From contig NZ_SJPF01000005.1 of NCBI RefSeq assembly GCF_007859755.1, positions 372,001 to 436,000 of the forward strand: a stretch of DNA of 64,000 bases, in the 5' to 3' direction. A program made the position numbers and the translations under genes. This document shows, piece by piece, positions 52,063 to 61,200 of this stretch. Each line of letters begins with the position of its first letter. Position 1 is the first letter of the stretch. This DNA is from Blastopirellula retiformator. Lineage in GTDB: Bacteria; Planctomycetota; Planctomycetia; Pirellulales; Pirellulaceae. The notes under the pieces were generated by a model, which did not search any database, had not been told where the DNA came from, and saw nothing but the letters and a program-made list of their open reading frames with translations.

Positions 52063-54396
52063 GTGGAACGTCGTGTAATCGCGTTTTGTCTTATCGCCGC
52101 CGCGATGTTCATGACGATGAGCTTGCTGAGCCGCAACAAAGATGCGGACCAGGAGAAGCCGGACGCCGAGGTCGCCCAAAACGACGATCCGCCGAAAGCG
52201 GACGAAAACAGCAAAGATCCCGAGATCAAGCCGGCCGACGACCAGGACGATCCGGTCGAAGAAAAGGTCCAGCCGCGCACGTTTGTGACGCTCGGTTCGG
52301 TCGATTCGAGTCAGGCCGACATGCTGGTGACGTTCGACTCCCGCGGCGGCGCCGTGACCCGGATCGAACTGCCGGCCGACAAGTTTCATAGTCTCGAAGA
52401 TCGCCGGATCGGCGGCTACTTAGGTTGGCTGATGCCATTTGACGCCGCCGCCGGATGTGAAATCCGCGTTGTCGGACCTGGCACGCCGGCCGCGATGGCG
52501 ACCCCCAAAGACTCCGCATCAGGCGTTGGCCTGAAGGTGGGCGACATCATCAAGAGCCTGGCTGGCGAGGAAGTGGTCGACGTCGAGTCGTATCTTGCTG
52601 CCCTCGAGCAGACCAAGCCGGGGGACGAGATTCAACTGGTCGTCGAACGCAAAGGCGCCGACGCCGTTTCGCTGTTGGACTACACCGCCCAGCTGACCGA
52701 AATTCCGCTGGAAGTGATTAAGCCGGAGACGTCGGAAGTGGTCGACGAACTGACCGGCCTGACGCGGTCGATCGAACATCCTTCCGCCTATTTAACGTCG
52801 TTGGCCCGGATCAACGGTTCGATCATTCCGGTCGAAGGCAAGATGGTTAGCGACATGCCGCTGGTTGAAAAGAACTGGCGTCTGGTTGAAAGCGACGATC
52901 CGACGATCGTACAGTTTGAAACGCTCGTGACGCCGGAAGACTTGCCGCAAGGCGTTCGCTTCGCTCGCTTGCGACTGGTGAAGACCTACGAACTGCCAAA
53001 GCGTCCCGAAGCGGGCGCCGCCGACGAGAACTACAATCCGTACGGTCTGAAGTTCAAGCTGCAGGTCTTCAACGATGGCGAAGAAGCGGTCGACGCGGCG
53101 TTCCGCCAGTATGGCGCCACGGGACTGCCGACCGAAGGTTGGTGGTACAGCAACAAGATCTCGCGTGGTTGGGGTGGCGCTGGATTGCGTGACGTGGTTT
53201 GGGAAGACTCCCGCAACGCGTACGAGATGTTTACCGTCGCCAGCATCGTCTCGGAATACGAAGACAAAGAGGGCGATCGCCAGGTGTCGATGTTCAAAGT
53301 CGACGATCAGGTCAAAGCGAAGTTTGCTGGCGTCGACGCCGTTTACTTCGCATCAGCGATGGTCTTCATGGATCCGCAGGCCGGGCCTCCGCTGTCGCGC
53401 GGCGCCGCGTTTGTGGCGGCGGCGGTCAGCGATGTGATGAAGCAGAAAACCGACTGCACCTATCGCTTGGATGGGGCGGCAACCACGATTCTGCCGGGCG
53501 ACCAACCGTTTGAGATGTCGTGCGTCATCTTCTCGGGCCCGAAGCAGAGCGAACTGCTGGCTCACTACGGCATGGAAAAGCTCGAGTACTTCGGCTGGTT
53601 CCACTATGTGTCGAGCGCCCTACTCGGCGTGCTCCACTTCATGCACGATTACCTGTACATCCCGTATGGCCTGGGGATTATCTTCCTGACCTTGATGGTT
53701 CGCTCGGCCTTGTTCCCGCTCAGCCGCAAACAGGCCCGCAACATGCTGATCCAACAGCAGCTTGCGCCAGAGATGAAGCGGATCAGCGAGATGTACAAAG
53801 ACGATCCGATCAAGCAGCGTCAGGCCCAGCAAGAGCTGTTTACCAAGTACAACTTCAATCCGCTCGGCGGTTGCGGCGTCATGTTCCTGCAGTTGCCGAT
53901 CTTCCTGGGGCTGTACCGGGCATTGGCGGTTGATATCCAACTGCGTCAGGCTCCGTTCATTCCGGGCATCCAATGGTGCTCGAACCTGGCGGCGCCGGAC
54001 CAATTCTGGTACTGGGACGGCGTGTTGCCGGACTTCATGACGAGCGTTCCTTCCAGCAGCTTCCCGACCAGTTTCCTGTTCCTGGGGCCGTATCTCAACA
54101 TCCTGCCGCTAGTGACGATCGTATTGTTCCTGGTGCAGCAAAAGATGTTCATGCCGCCGGCGGTCGACGAGCAGCAAAAGATGCAGCAGCAGATGATGAC
54201 CTACATGATGGTCTTCATCGGTTTCATGTTCTTCCGCGTGCCGTCGGGGTTGTGCATCTACTTCATCACGCAAAGCGTCTGGGGCATCGTCGAACGGAAA
54301 CTGATTCCGAAACCGAAGCTGCCCGATATGCCGCAAACGATCGAAGCGACTTCGATCCCGAAGAAGCCGAAGAAACGTCCGCCGGGCAAGAAGTAG
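52063..54396 (+). CDS. yidC: Membrane protein insertase YidC with a PDZ-like insert
   Basis: 777 residues against about 550-600. An N-terminal helix (VIAFCLIAAAMFMTMSLL), an acidic linker (about 25-70), then the periplasmic P1 beta domain (TFVTLGSVDSSQADMLVTFD onward), interrupted at about 135-210 by GVGLKVGDIIKSLAGEEVVDVESYLAAL...GDEIQLVVERKG, which reads as a PDZ fold. The C-terminal insertase core contains the conserved arginine in LMVRSALFPLSRKQ (R547) and the five-helix core. GTG start at 52063. mnmE follows after 25 bp, as in many bacteria. Confidence 0.95.
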   Translation: MERRVIAFCLIAAAMFMTMSLLSRNKDADQEKPDAEVAQNDDPPKADENSKDPEIKPADDQDDPVEEKVQPRTFVTLGSVDSSQADMLVTFDSRGGAVTRIELPADKFHSLEDRRIGGYLGWLMPFDAAAGCEIRVVGPGTPAAMATPKDSASGVGLKVGDIIKSLAGEEVVDVESYLAALEQTKPGDEIQLVVERKGADAVSLLDYTAQLTEIPLEVIKPETSEVVDELTGLTRSIEHPSAYLTSLARINGSIIPVEGKMVSDMPLVEKNWRLVESDDPTIVQFETLVTPEDLPQGVRFARLRLVKTYELPKRPEAGAADENYNPYGLKFKLQVFNDGEEAVDAAFRQYGATGLPTEGWWYSNKISRGWGGAGLRDVVWEDSRNAYEMFTVASIVSEYEDKEGDRQVSMFKVDDQVKAKFAGVDAVYFASAMVFMDPQAGPPLSRGAAFVAAAVSDVMKQKTDCTYRLDGAATTILPGDQPFEMSCVIFSGPKQSELLAHYGMEKLEYFGWFHYVSSALLGVLHFMHDYLYIPYGLGIIFLTLMVRSALFPLSRKQARNMLIQQQLAPEMKRISEMYKDDPIKQRQAQQELFTKYNFNPLGGCGVMFLQLPIFLGLYRALAVDIQLRQAPFIPGIQWCSNLAAPDQFWYWDGVLPDFMTSVPSSSFPTSFLFLGPYLNILPLVTIVLFLVQQKMFMPPAVDEQQKMQQQMMTYMMVFIGFMFFRVPSGLCIYFITQSVWGIVERKLIPKPKLPDMPQTIEATSIPKKPKKRPPGKK

Positions 54397-54421
54397 TCTC
54401 TAGCGATTGCGACACGCATTT

Positions 54422-55759
54422 ATGTCGGCCGCATTGGAAGACGCCATCGTGGCGATCGGCAGCGGAGCCAACGGCGCGCTGCGGGGAGTTGTACGCATCA
54501 GCGGCGACAATGCCTTTGATTGTGTGCGGACTTGGATCGAACTTCAGGATCCGCCAGCTGCGTTCGGTAGCGCCGCCGCGTTATCGGCGGCGACGGCCAT
54601 TATCGCGGATCGTCGCTTGGCGTGTGATCTCTACTACTGGCCCAATCAGCGCAGCTATACCCGGCAACCTTCGATCGAGATCCATACGATCGGCTCGCGT
54701 CCGTTGCTAGAGGAGATGGTTGCCGCCGCCTGTCGCCATGGGGCGCGGATGGCCGAGCCGGGCGAGTTCACCCTGCGGGCATTTCTTGCCGGGCGACTCG
54801 ATTTAACCCAGGCCGAAGCGGTATTAGGCGTGATCGACGCCGAAGGAGATGCCCGGTTGAAGCAGTCGCTCGCGCAGCTGGCTGGCGGACTGTCGACGCC
54901 GCTTGCCGATGCCCGGACCAAACTGCTGGAGCTGCTCGCTCACCTGGAAGCAGGCCTCGATTTTGTGGAAGAAGATATTGAGTTTATCTCTACCGAAGCT
55001 TTGTGCGGGCAACTGCAGGAGGCCCGCGACTGCGTGGACCATGCTCTCGCTCAGTTGACCGATCGCGACGCCGGCGACGAAATGATTCGCGTCGTTTTCT
55101 GTGGCGCTCCGAACGTCGGCAAGAGTAGTCTGTTCAACGCGATTGTTGGCGAAGAGGCGGCCATCGTGGCAGACCTGGCCGGCACAACCCGGGACGCGCT
55201 CGTTTGCTCGGTGACGATCGGCGGCCGGCAGATCGCGCTGATTGATACGGCGGGCCAAGAGGAAGTGGTCGCGGGGCCGCTGCAGTCGGCACAAAGACTC
55301 GGCAGTCAGCAAATCGAGCGGGCCGATCTGCGGATTGTTTGTTGGGACGCCACGCGAGAGCCGACCGCCGCGGAGAAAAATTTGTGGGAGCGATCGCCGG
55401 CAGACCGGCGGCTGTTGGTTTACACCAAGTGGGATCTCACGACCGGATCCAGCGTGCTGGGCGTGCCAACTAGCTCGACTACGGGGGAGGGGATCGATCG
55501 GCTTCGCCGCCTGATTGGTGAGAAGCTGGCTGAGCTGCCCGAAACCGAGGACGCGACCGCGGCCCGTTGTCGGGCGAGTCTCGGGCAGGCGTCCGGTTCG
55601 CTCTCGGCGGCGTTAACCGCTGCTGACAGCGGTTTAGGGGAAGAGTTGGTTGCCGTCGAAATTCGGATGGCGCTCGCCGAGCTGGGCCGCGTGGTCGGAG
55701 CGATCGCGACGGATGACATTCTGGACGTCATTTTCAGCCGGTTTTGCATCGGCAAATAA
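54422..55759 (+). CDS. mnmE: tRNA modification GTPase MnmE
   Basis: 445 residues. With MnmG it modifies the wobble uridine of some tRNAs. N-terminal tetrahydrofolate-binding domain with EPGEFTLRAFLAGRLDLTQAEAV, GTPase domain with GAPNVGKSS (228-236), DLAGTTRD and DTAG, and the closing FCIGK at the C-terminus. The G4 motif reads TKWD instead of NKxD. I start at ATG 54422, not TTG 54407. It probably shares a transcript with yidC. Confidence 0.95.
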   Translation: MSAALEDAIVAIGSGANGALRGVVRISGDNAFDCVRTWIELQDPPAAFGSAAALSAATAIIADRRLACDLYYWPNQRSYTRQPSIEIHTIGSRPLLEEMVAAACRHGARMAEPGEFTLRAFLAGRLDLTQAEAVLGVIDAEGDARLKQSLAQLAGGLSTPLADARTKLLELLAHLEAGLDFVEEDIEFISTEALCGQLQEARDCVDHALAQLTDRDAGDEMIRVVFCGAPNVGKSSLFNAIVGEEAAIVADLAGTTRDALVCSVTIGGRQIALIDTAGQEEVVAGPLQSAQRLGSQQIERADLRIVCWDATREPTAAEKNLWERSPADRRLLVYTKWDLTTGSSVLGVPTSSTTGEGIDRLRRLIGEKLAELPETEDATAARCRASLGQASGSLSAALTAADSGLGEELVAVEIRMALAELGRVVGAIATDDILDVIFSRFCIGK

Positions 55760-56075
55760 ATTTCCATTTTGAGAATCTTTGCGTGGCTAGACGCACCCGA
55801 AGAAGGGGCCGGAAAAACCGGCTGATTCTCCACGATTAGTTGAGGAATTTTACCGGATTGGCGGTTTTGCTGAATTGCAGAACTTTCGCCTAACGGGTAT
55901 CGTAGATCAATACGGTGGTAAATTGTGCGCACCAACGGGCGGCTTGATGAAGCTATTTCCGTCAAAGCACGTTCCACCCACCTCTCTTTGAACCACATCG
56001 ATCGCGCACCTATTTAGCGCAACCTGCCTCATCGTTTGTGGTTGATGTTGACCACCGGATTAGGAGCTAACCTCA
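55760..56075. other. Intergenic region before the Gfo/Idh/MocA gene
   Basis: 316 bp without a convincing gene. A small GCCGG/CCGGC hairpin with five-A loop lies at 55808-55822, about 50 bp after mnmE, with no T-run; a weak terminator at best. AGGAG at 56062-56066 is the ribosome binding site of the next gene. I could not find a convincing promoter. Confidence 0.5.
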
Positions 56076-57404
56076 ATGACAATGAATAACAACCGTCGTA
56101 ACTTTTTGAAGATTTCGGCGGCTGCTGGCGTCGGCTATTGGGCGTCGAACATGCAAGCGGCGGAAACCAAGTCGCCGAACGAAAAAATCAACTTCGCTTG
56201 CATTGGCGTGCAGGGCAAAGGCTCGAGCGATTCTCGTGACGCCAGCCGCGCCGGCAACATCGTCGGTATCTGCGACATCGACGACAACAACCTGGAAAAG
56301 GCGGGTCGTGAGTTCAAGGGCGCCAAAAAGTACAACGACTTCCGCAAGATGCTGGACGAAATGGACAAGGAAATCGACGCGGTGACGGTCAGCACGCCCG
56401 ACCATTGCCACGCGGTCGTCGCCGCCGACGCCATGAAGCGCGGTAAGCACTGCTTCGCCCAAAAGCCGCTGACGCACAGCATTTGGGAAGCTCGCCGCTT
56501 GGGCGAAATCGCCAAAGAAAACAAAGTCGTTACCCAGATGGGTAACCAAGGTACGTCGCACGCTGGTCTGCGTCGCGCCGTCGAAGTGATCCAATCGGGC
56601 GCCATCGGCGACGTGAAGGAAGTTCACGTTTGGACGAATCGTCCGATCTGGCCGCAAGGTCAAGGTTACGACGCCGCCGAACCGACCCCGAAGACGGTCC
56701 ACTGGGACAACTTCATCGGCCCGGCCGAGATGATCGAGTACCGCCCGAACATTCACCCGTTCAAGTGGCGCGGTTACTGGGAATTCGGCACCGGCGCCCT
56801 CGGCGACATGGCCTGTCATACGGTCAACATGCCGTACATGGCGCTCAAGCTGCGTGACCCGGTCTCGGTCGAAGCGGTCACCTCGGGCCACAACGGCATC
56901 ACCTATCCAAAATGGTCGACGATCACCTTCGACTTCCCGGAACTGGATGGTCGTCCGGCGCTTAATCTGTACTGGTACGACGGCGGTAAAATGCCTGACA
57001 ACGCGCTGCTGGACGGCGTGCCGCGCAACGGCGACGGCAAAGTGGCCGATAGCGGTTGCTTGGTGGTGGGCTCCAAGGGGCGTCTGTACTCGTCGAGCGA
57101 CTACGGCGCCAGCTTCCAACTGTTGCCGGAAGACGCCTACAAGGATTACGAAGGACCGGCCGAATCGATTCCGCGTTCGCCGGGTCACTTCAAGGAATTC
57201 GCCGAAGGCATCAAGGGCGGTCCTGAACCGATGTCAAACTTCCCCAACTACGCTGGCCCGTTGACCGAGACGATCCTGCTCGGCAACCTGTCGGTTTGGG
57301 CGGGTAAGAAGATCGAATGGGACGCCAAGAACATGGTCGCCAAGAATGCTCCGGAAGTTGCGGATATCATCCATCCGAAGTATCGCGAAGGTTACTCGCT
57401 GTAA
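56076..57404 (+). CDS. Tat-exported Gfo/Idh/MocA-family oxidoreductase
   Basis: 442 residues. A twin-arginine signal (NNRRNFLKISAAAGVGYWA) leads to a Rossmann domain (INFACIGVQGKGSSDSRDASRAGNIVGICDID) with the substrate-site EKP-type block read here as FAQKPLTHSIWEARR. The second half has an alpha/beta catalytic domain (GYWEFGTGALGDMACHTVNMPYMAL). NAD(P)-dependent dehydrogenases of sugars or inositols; the exported versions are common in planctomycetes, with cofactor imported by the Tat system. Expected substrate: a sugar, unknown. A strong terminator follows. Confidence 0.93.
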   Translation: MTMNNNRRNFLKISAAAGVGYWASNMQAAETKSPNEKINFACIGVQGKGSSDSRDASRAGNIVGICDIDDNNLEKAGREFKGAKKYNDFRKMLDEMDKEIDAVTVSTPDHCHAVVAADAMKRGKHCFAQKPLTHSIWEARRLGEIAKENKVVTQMGNQGTSHAGLRRAVEVIQSGAIGDVKEVHVWTNRPIWPQGQGYDAAEPTPKTVHWDNFIGPAEMIEYRPNIHPFKWRGYWEFGTGALGDMACHTVNMPYMALKLRDPVSVEAVTSGHNGITYPKWSTITFDFPELDGRPALNLYWYDGGKMPDNALLDGVPRNGDGKVADSGCLVVGSKGRLYSSSDYGASFQLLPEDAYKDYEGPAESIPRSPGHFKEFAEGIKGGPEPMSNFPNYAGPLTETILLGNLSVWAGKKIEWDAKNMVAKNAPEVADIIHPKYREGYSL

Positions 57405-57436
57405 GGCGCGTCCGTCGCAAAAGGTAAGAATTAGGG

Positions 57437-57472
57437 AGGAGAGTCGCTCTGGTAGCGACTCTCCTCTTTTTT
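57437..57472 (+). terminator. Intrinsic terminator after the oxidoreductase gene
   Basis: A 12-bp stem (57437-57448 with 57454-57465), a 5-base loop, then C and six T. It separates the oxidoreductase gene from the sigma factor unit. Confidence 0.9.
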
Positions 57473-57503
57473 ATGCGCCTCTGCTCATTGATTGACGGAT
57501 TGT

Positions 57504-57531
57504 TTGCATCTTTCTGCGGTTTTGCGATAAC
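57504..57531 (+). promoter_or_regulatory. Possible promoter of the sigma factor gene
   Basis: TTGCAT (57504-57509), a 16-bp spacer and GATAAC (57526-57531). Four of six -10 matches. The start would be near 57538, about 45 bp before the ATG at 57584. Confidence 0.35.
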
Positions 57532-57583
57532 ATGGAATCTGTCGTCTTCCTACCGCATCTTCCTTCTGCCCACCACCATCGAC

Positions 57584-58246
57584 ATGCCGCCTGGCCAGCC
57601 GACAACTTACCTGCCTGAAGCGGCGACGTTGCCGTTTGACCTGCGGGCTGCGACTGAGCAGAACGTTTGCGACGATCGTCAACGCGTCGCGGCTGATGAC
57701 GACGCATTGTTGATGGACGCGATCAAAGCGCAAGACCGCGAAGCGTTCGCGGCGTTCGTTTCGCGGCAGCAAGGCTTCGTGTTCGGTTACTTGCGTTCAC
57801 GAATGCTTGAACCGTCCGACGCCGAGGATCTTTGCCAGGAAGTCTTCTTGCGGTGCTTCATCGGCAAGGTTCGCTTTCCTGAAAACGTGCCGGTTCGTCC
57901 GTGGCTGTTGGGCGTCGCTCGCAACGTGCTTCGCGAACATGTGCGCAAGGTAAACCGTCGTAAGGAAGTCGCTTGGACCGAACTCTGCCTAGAAATCGAC
58001 GCGCTTGCCGAGAACAACCATGACGACTACTCGGCCGTACAAGGCTTCTTGAAACAATGCCTCGACTCGCTCGGCAAGAGCGCACGCGACGCGCTCGATA
58101 TGCACTACTACGCACAGATGAAAATGTCGGCGATTGGCGCTAAGCTGCGGCGAAGCGAAGGGGCCGTTAAACTGCTCGTCTTTCGCGCTCGCCAAGCGCT
58201 GAAGAACTGCATCACGCGAAAGATCCACGTCAGCGCCGATGACTAA
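57584..58246 (+). CDS. ECF sigma factor of the planctomycete/verrucomicrobial type
   Basis: 220 residues. Region 2: MDAIKAQDREAFAAFVSRQQGFVFGYLRSRML..DAEDLCQEVFLRCFIG..RPWLLGVARNVLREHVRK; region 4: LDSLGKSARDALDMHYYAQMKMSAIGAKLRRSEGAVKLLVFRARQALKNC. The N-terminal about 35 residues precede region 2. It overlaps the next gene by 8 bp (58239-58246), so a coupled partner is expected. The upstream frame (to 57473) overlaps the terminator and is rejected. Confidence 0.9.
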   Translation: MPPGQPTTYLPEAATLPFDLRAATEQNVCDDRQRVAADDDALLMDAIKAQDREAFAAFVSRQQGFVFGYLRSRMLEPSDAEDLCQEVFLRCFIGKVRFPENVPVRPWLLGVARNVLREHVRKVNRRKEVAWTELCLEIDALAENNHDDYSAVQGFLKQCLDSLGKSARDALDMHYYAQMKMSAIGAKLRRSEGAVKLLVFRARQALKNCITRKIHVSADD

Positions 58247-61200
58247 CGAAGAACTGATCGAGCTGGTTCAGTCGCATACGCCGGCCGAACTGAAGCTTGA
58301 AGAGATTGAACTGCTGCGCCAGCGGATCGCCGAGTCGTCTGAACTGCGCCGGGTGCTGATCGACCAACTGCAGATGGAGCACTACCTGAGCGACGCGCTC
58401 GGACGCATCGGCTTCTCCGCCGAGACGCTGCTCGAGAAGTTTGACCGAGATCAACGCCGCCACCGTACGGCGCGGGCGATCTGGGGCGTGTTGGCGTTGC
58501 TTGTTCTCGCCTCGGCAGCCGCGGTGATTTACTCTCTGCAGCCAGATCGCAAGGTCGCCGAAGCGGAGATCGAACCCGCGCCACCGGAATCCGCTCAGCC
58601 GTCGAAACCAGATCCGGCTCAGCCGGCGCCAGAGCCGACCGGCACGCCAGACGCTGCCGAAAGCGGCGGCGACCCCGCCATGCCAGCTGAGGCAAGCCAG
58701 ACCGACAGCGGAGACCCAGACGCGGCGCCGAAACGTGGACCATGGGACGTATCACTAGAACGTCCGCCGGTTCGCTTTGCCGAGGCGTGGTATCACGACT
58801 TTGATCCTGCTCGGGAAGCGCCGACGCAAGACTCGCTTCGTCAGTGGTTCACACCGTTGGAAAAGCAGGGTGGAAAGTTCGAGACGCAAAAGCATCACAA
58901 CACGGTGCGAACTGGAATGTTCGGCGCGTTTCGCCTGAACGCTCCCTGGCCCAAGCAAGCCGCGCTGCGGTTGTCGGTGTGGGATGCCGAGCAATATGCG
59001 ATTCACTTCATGAATGGCGACCAAGGGATTTCGCTGGTTCACCACAACCGCGACTTCGATCCTTGGAATGCTTACGTCGTCACGCGTTCGGCTGGCCAAG
59101 AGAACGTCGAAACCTACGCGCTGGCCGCCAACGATAACTATGCAGACCGGCGCTCCGATTTGTACCAGGCGCCCATCACGTGGTACTACTATGACGAGTC
59201 GCAGCAAGAGATCGTGTTGTTTCGGGGAGAAGTTGAACTGTTGCGGGCGCCTTTGGCCGGGCCGCCGACCGAAGTGATCTTCGAAGGGCGAGCCTGGCTC
59301 CGCGGTCTCGATTTTCAACGGCTTAGCGAGCTTCCGCCGACCAACCGAATCGAACTGCCGGTCGTCGCCGAAATCGATCGACCCGCCGATCTCAACTGGA
59401 CCGAACGCCTGCCCGAAGACGGCGTAACCTTTCAGAAGTTGGTCGACGGCGCCGTCGAGCTGGTCGCCGAAAAAGGGGAGGGGTTCATCACCGCGCCGAT
59501 CCCTGGCGAAGGAATTCGCGTCGTCGATATGCTGCTTGAGAATGTCGAAGTCGGCAGTTCCATCTTTCTCGCTTTTCGCACCAACCCTGATGAAGAGACT
59601 CCGCGTTACGATCCAGGCCTGGCGATCCCGTTTGGCTATAACCGCGGCACGAAGCAAGTGTTTCCCTTCTTCTCTTGGTGGGGAGACGATGGTCGCAAGG
59701 ATGATCGCAAACCGCAGCAACTGCCAATCGCCGACGTTGCGCCGCCCTTTTGGATTCGGATCTTGGCCTGCGACGGCCAGGCTCGCTTTTGGCTGAGCGC
59801 CGATGGTCGGAACTGGGCGATTTATCCCGCTGGCGTTGGCGGCATCGAACGCGAGATGACCCAGTTCGGCATCTCCGTGAAAGCGGGCGGAGACAAGCCG
59901 CGTAAGACGCGCCTGCGAAAAGTGATCGTTCGCCGCGTCGACGTCTTGCCAGAATTGGTTTCTAGCGACAAGCTGGCGGCGGCGCCAACCGCTGTCCGGC
60001 ATTCGATCGACTGGATTGCCAAGACGATCGCCATTCGCCCCGCCGACGTACCGGTAGAGCAATGGATGGCTGCCGCGGCCGAAAACGCCATCGTCGCCGG
60101 AACCGACAATCCCAACATCTTCAAGCAACTGGTCCCGCTGCTCGACGATCCTGCATCGCTCGAAACGACGATTGATCGACTCCGCAAGTTCGCGTACATC
60201 AACAAGAGTTGGCCAGCAGGCGGAACCGAAAAAGAGCTGTTCGAGTTTTACCGCGACTTTGCGGCCAGTCTGATCGGCCGCCAGTATGCCGACGGACGTA
60301 CGTTCGACGTCGACGACATGCGCCGCACGATGTTGTCGCTGCCAATCGACATGCGCGATCGCGTGAATCTGGTCGATGAGGCCGCGATTCGCCGAGAGAT
60401 GCTGCGGAGACTCGCCGAGCGCGACTGGAGCGGAGCGAGCGAGCTTTGCTTGCGGCAACGCAATTATTCGGGCCGTGACGACTATCGGATGCGCCGCGAC
60501 TTTCAACTGCCGATGTGGGTTTACAACGCGGCGACGCGGGAAGGGAACGTGCGGCTCGAAGGGGAATGGCCTTCGATTGACGCTCGTTACCGTTCACCGC
60601 TGTTAGAAGAGTTGAGCAAAGACGCCTATAACGTCAGCGCCGATCTTTCGGCGGCGATCGACAGCAATGCGCTGGCGGATGCGTGCCGCATCATCAATGG
60701 CGTAAATTTGCATGGCGCCAGCGGACTGGCGCCTGATCGCGACGATCCCGATCTCTATTTCTCGCTGCCAGCTGCCATCACGATGGCGATGCGCCGTAAC
60801 CCGCAGTTGTGCGAAGAGATGAATCAGAACTTCTCGGACGTCGCCCGGTTGCGGGCCAGTTCCGAGATTCACTCGGGCGACGTGGAAGCGGTCGAGTTGG
60901 TCACGTTGCAGTTTTACGGCACGCAGGCCGCGTCGGAGGCTCATTTGTGGCTCGGCGATCAAGCGCTTGCCGTTGGCCAAGTTGCCAGGGCAATCGCGCA
61001 TTATCGTCAGGCCGGAAGCGAACATTCGACGATTGACCACTCGATGTTGTCGGCTCGGGTTGCCCTGGCCTCCGCGATGATCGGCGCCGTAGAAACGGAG
61101 CCGCTCTCGACATCGGTCGCCATTGGAGGCGAATCGCTGTCGGCCGATGCAATCAAGCAGTTTGGCGAGCAGCGTCGGTCATCCGCTTCCGAAAACTGGA

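Noticed and set aside
58755-60506. 583-codon minus-strand frame opposite the giant membrane gene
   Set aside because: Shadow frame; the plus-strand gene carries coherent domains and coupling to the sigma gene.
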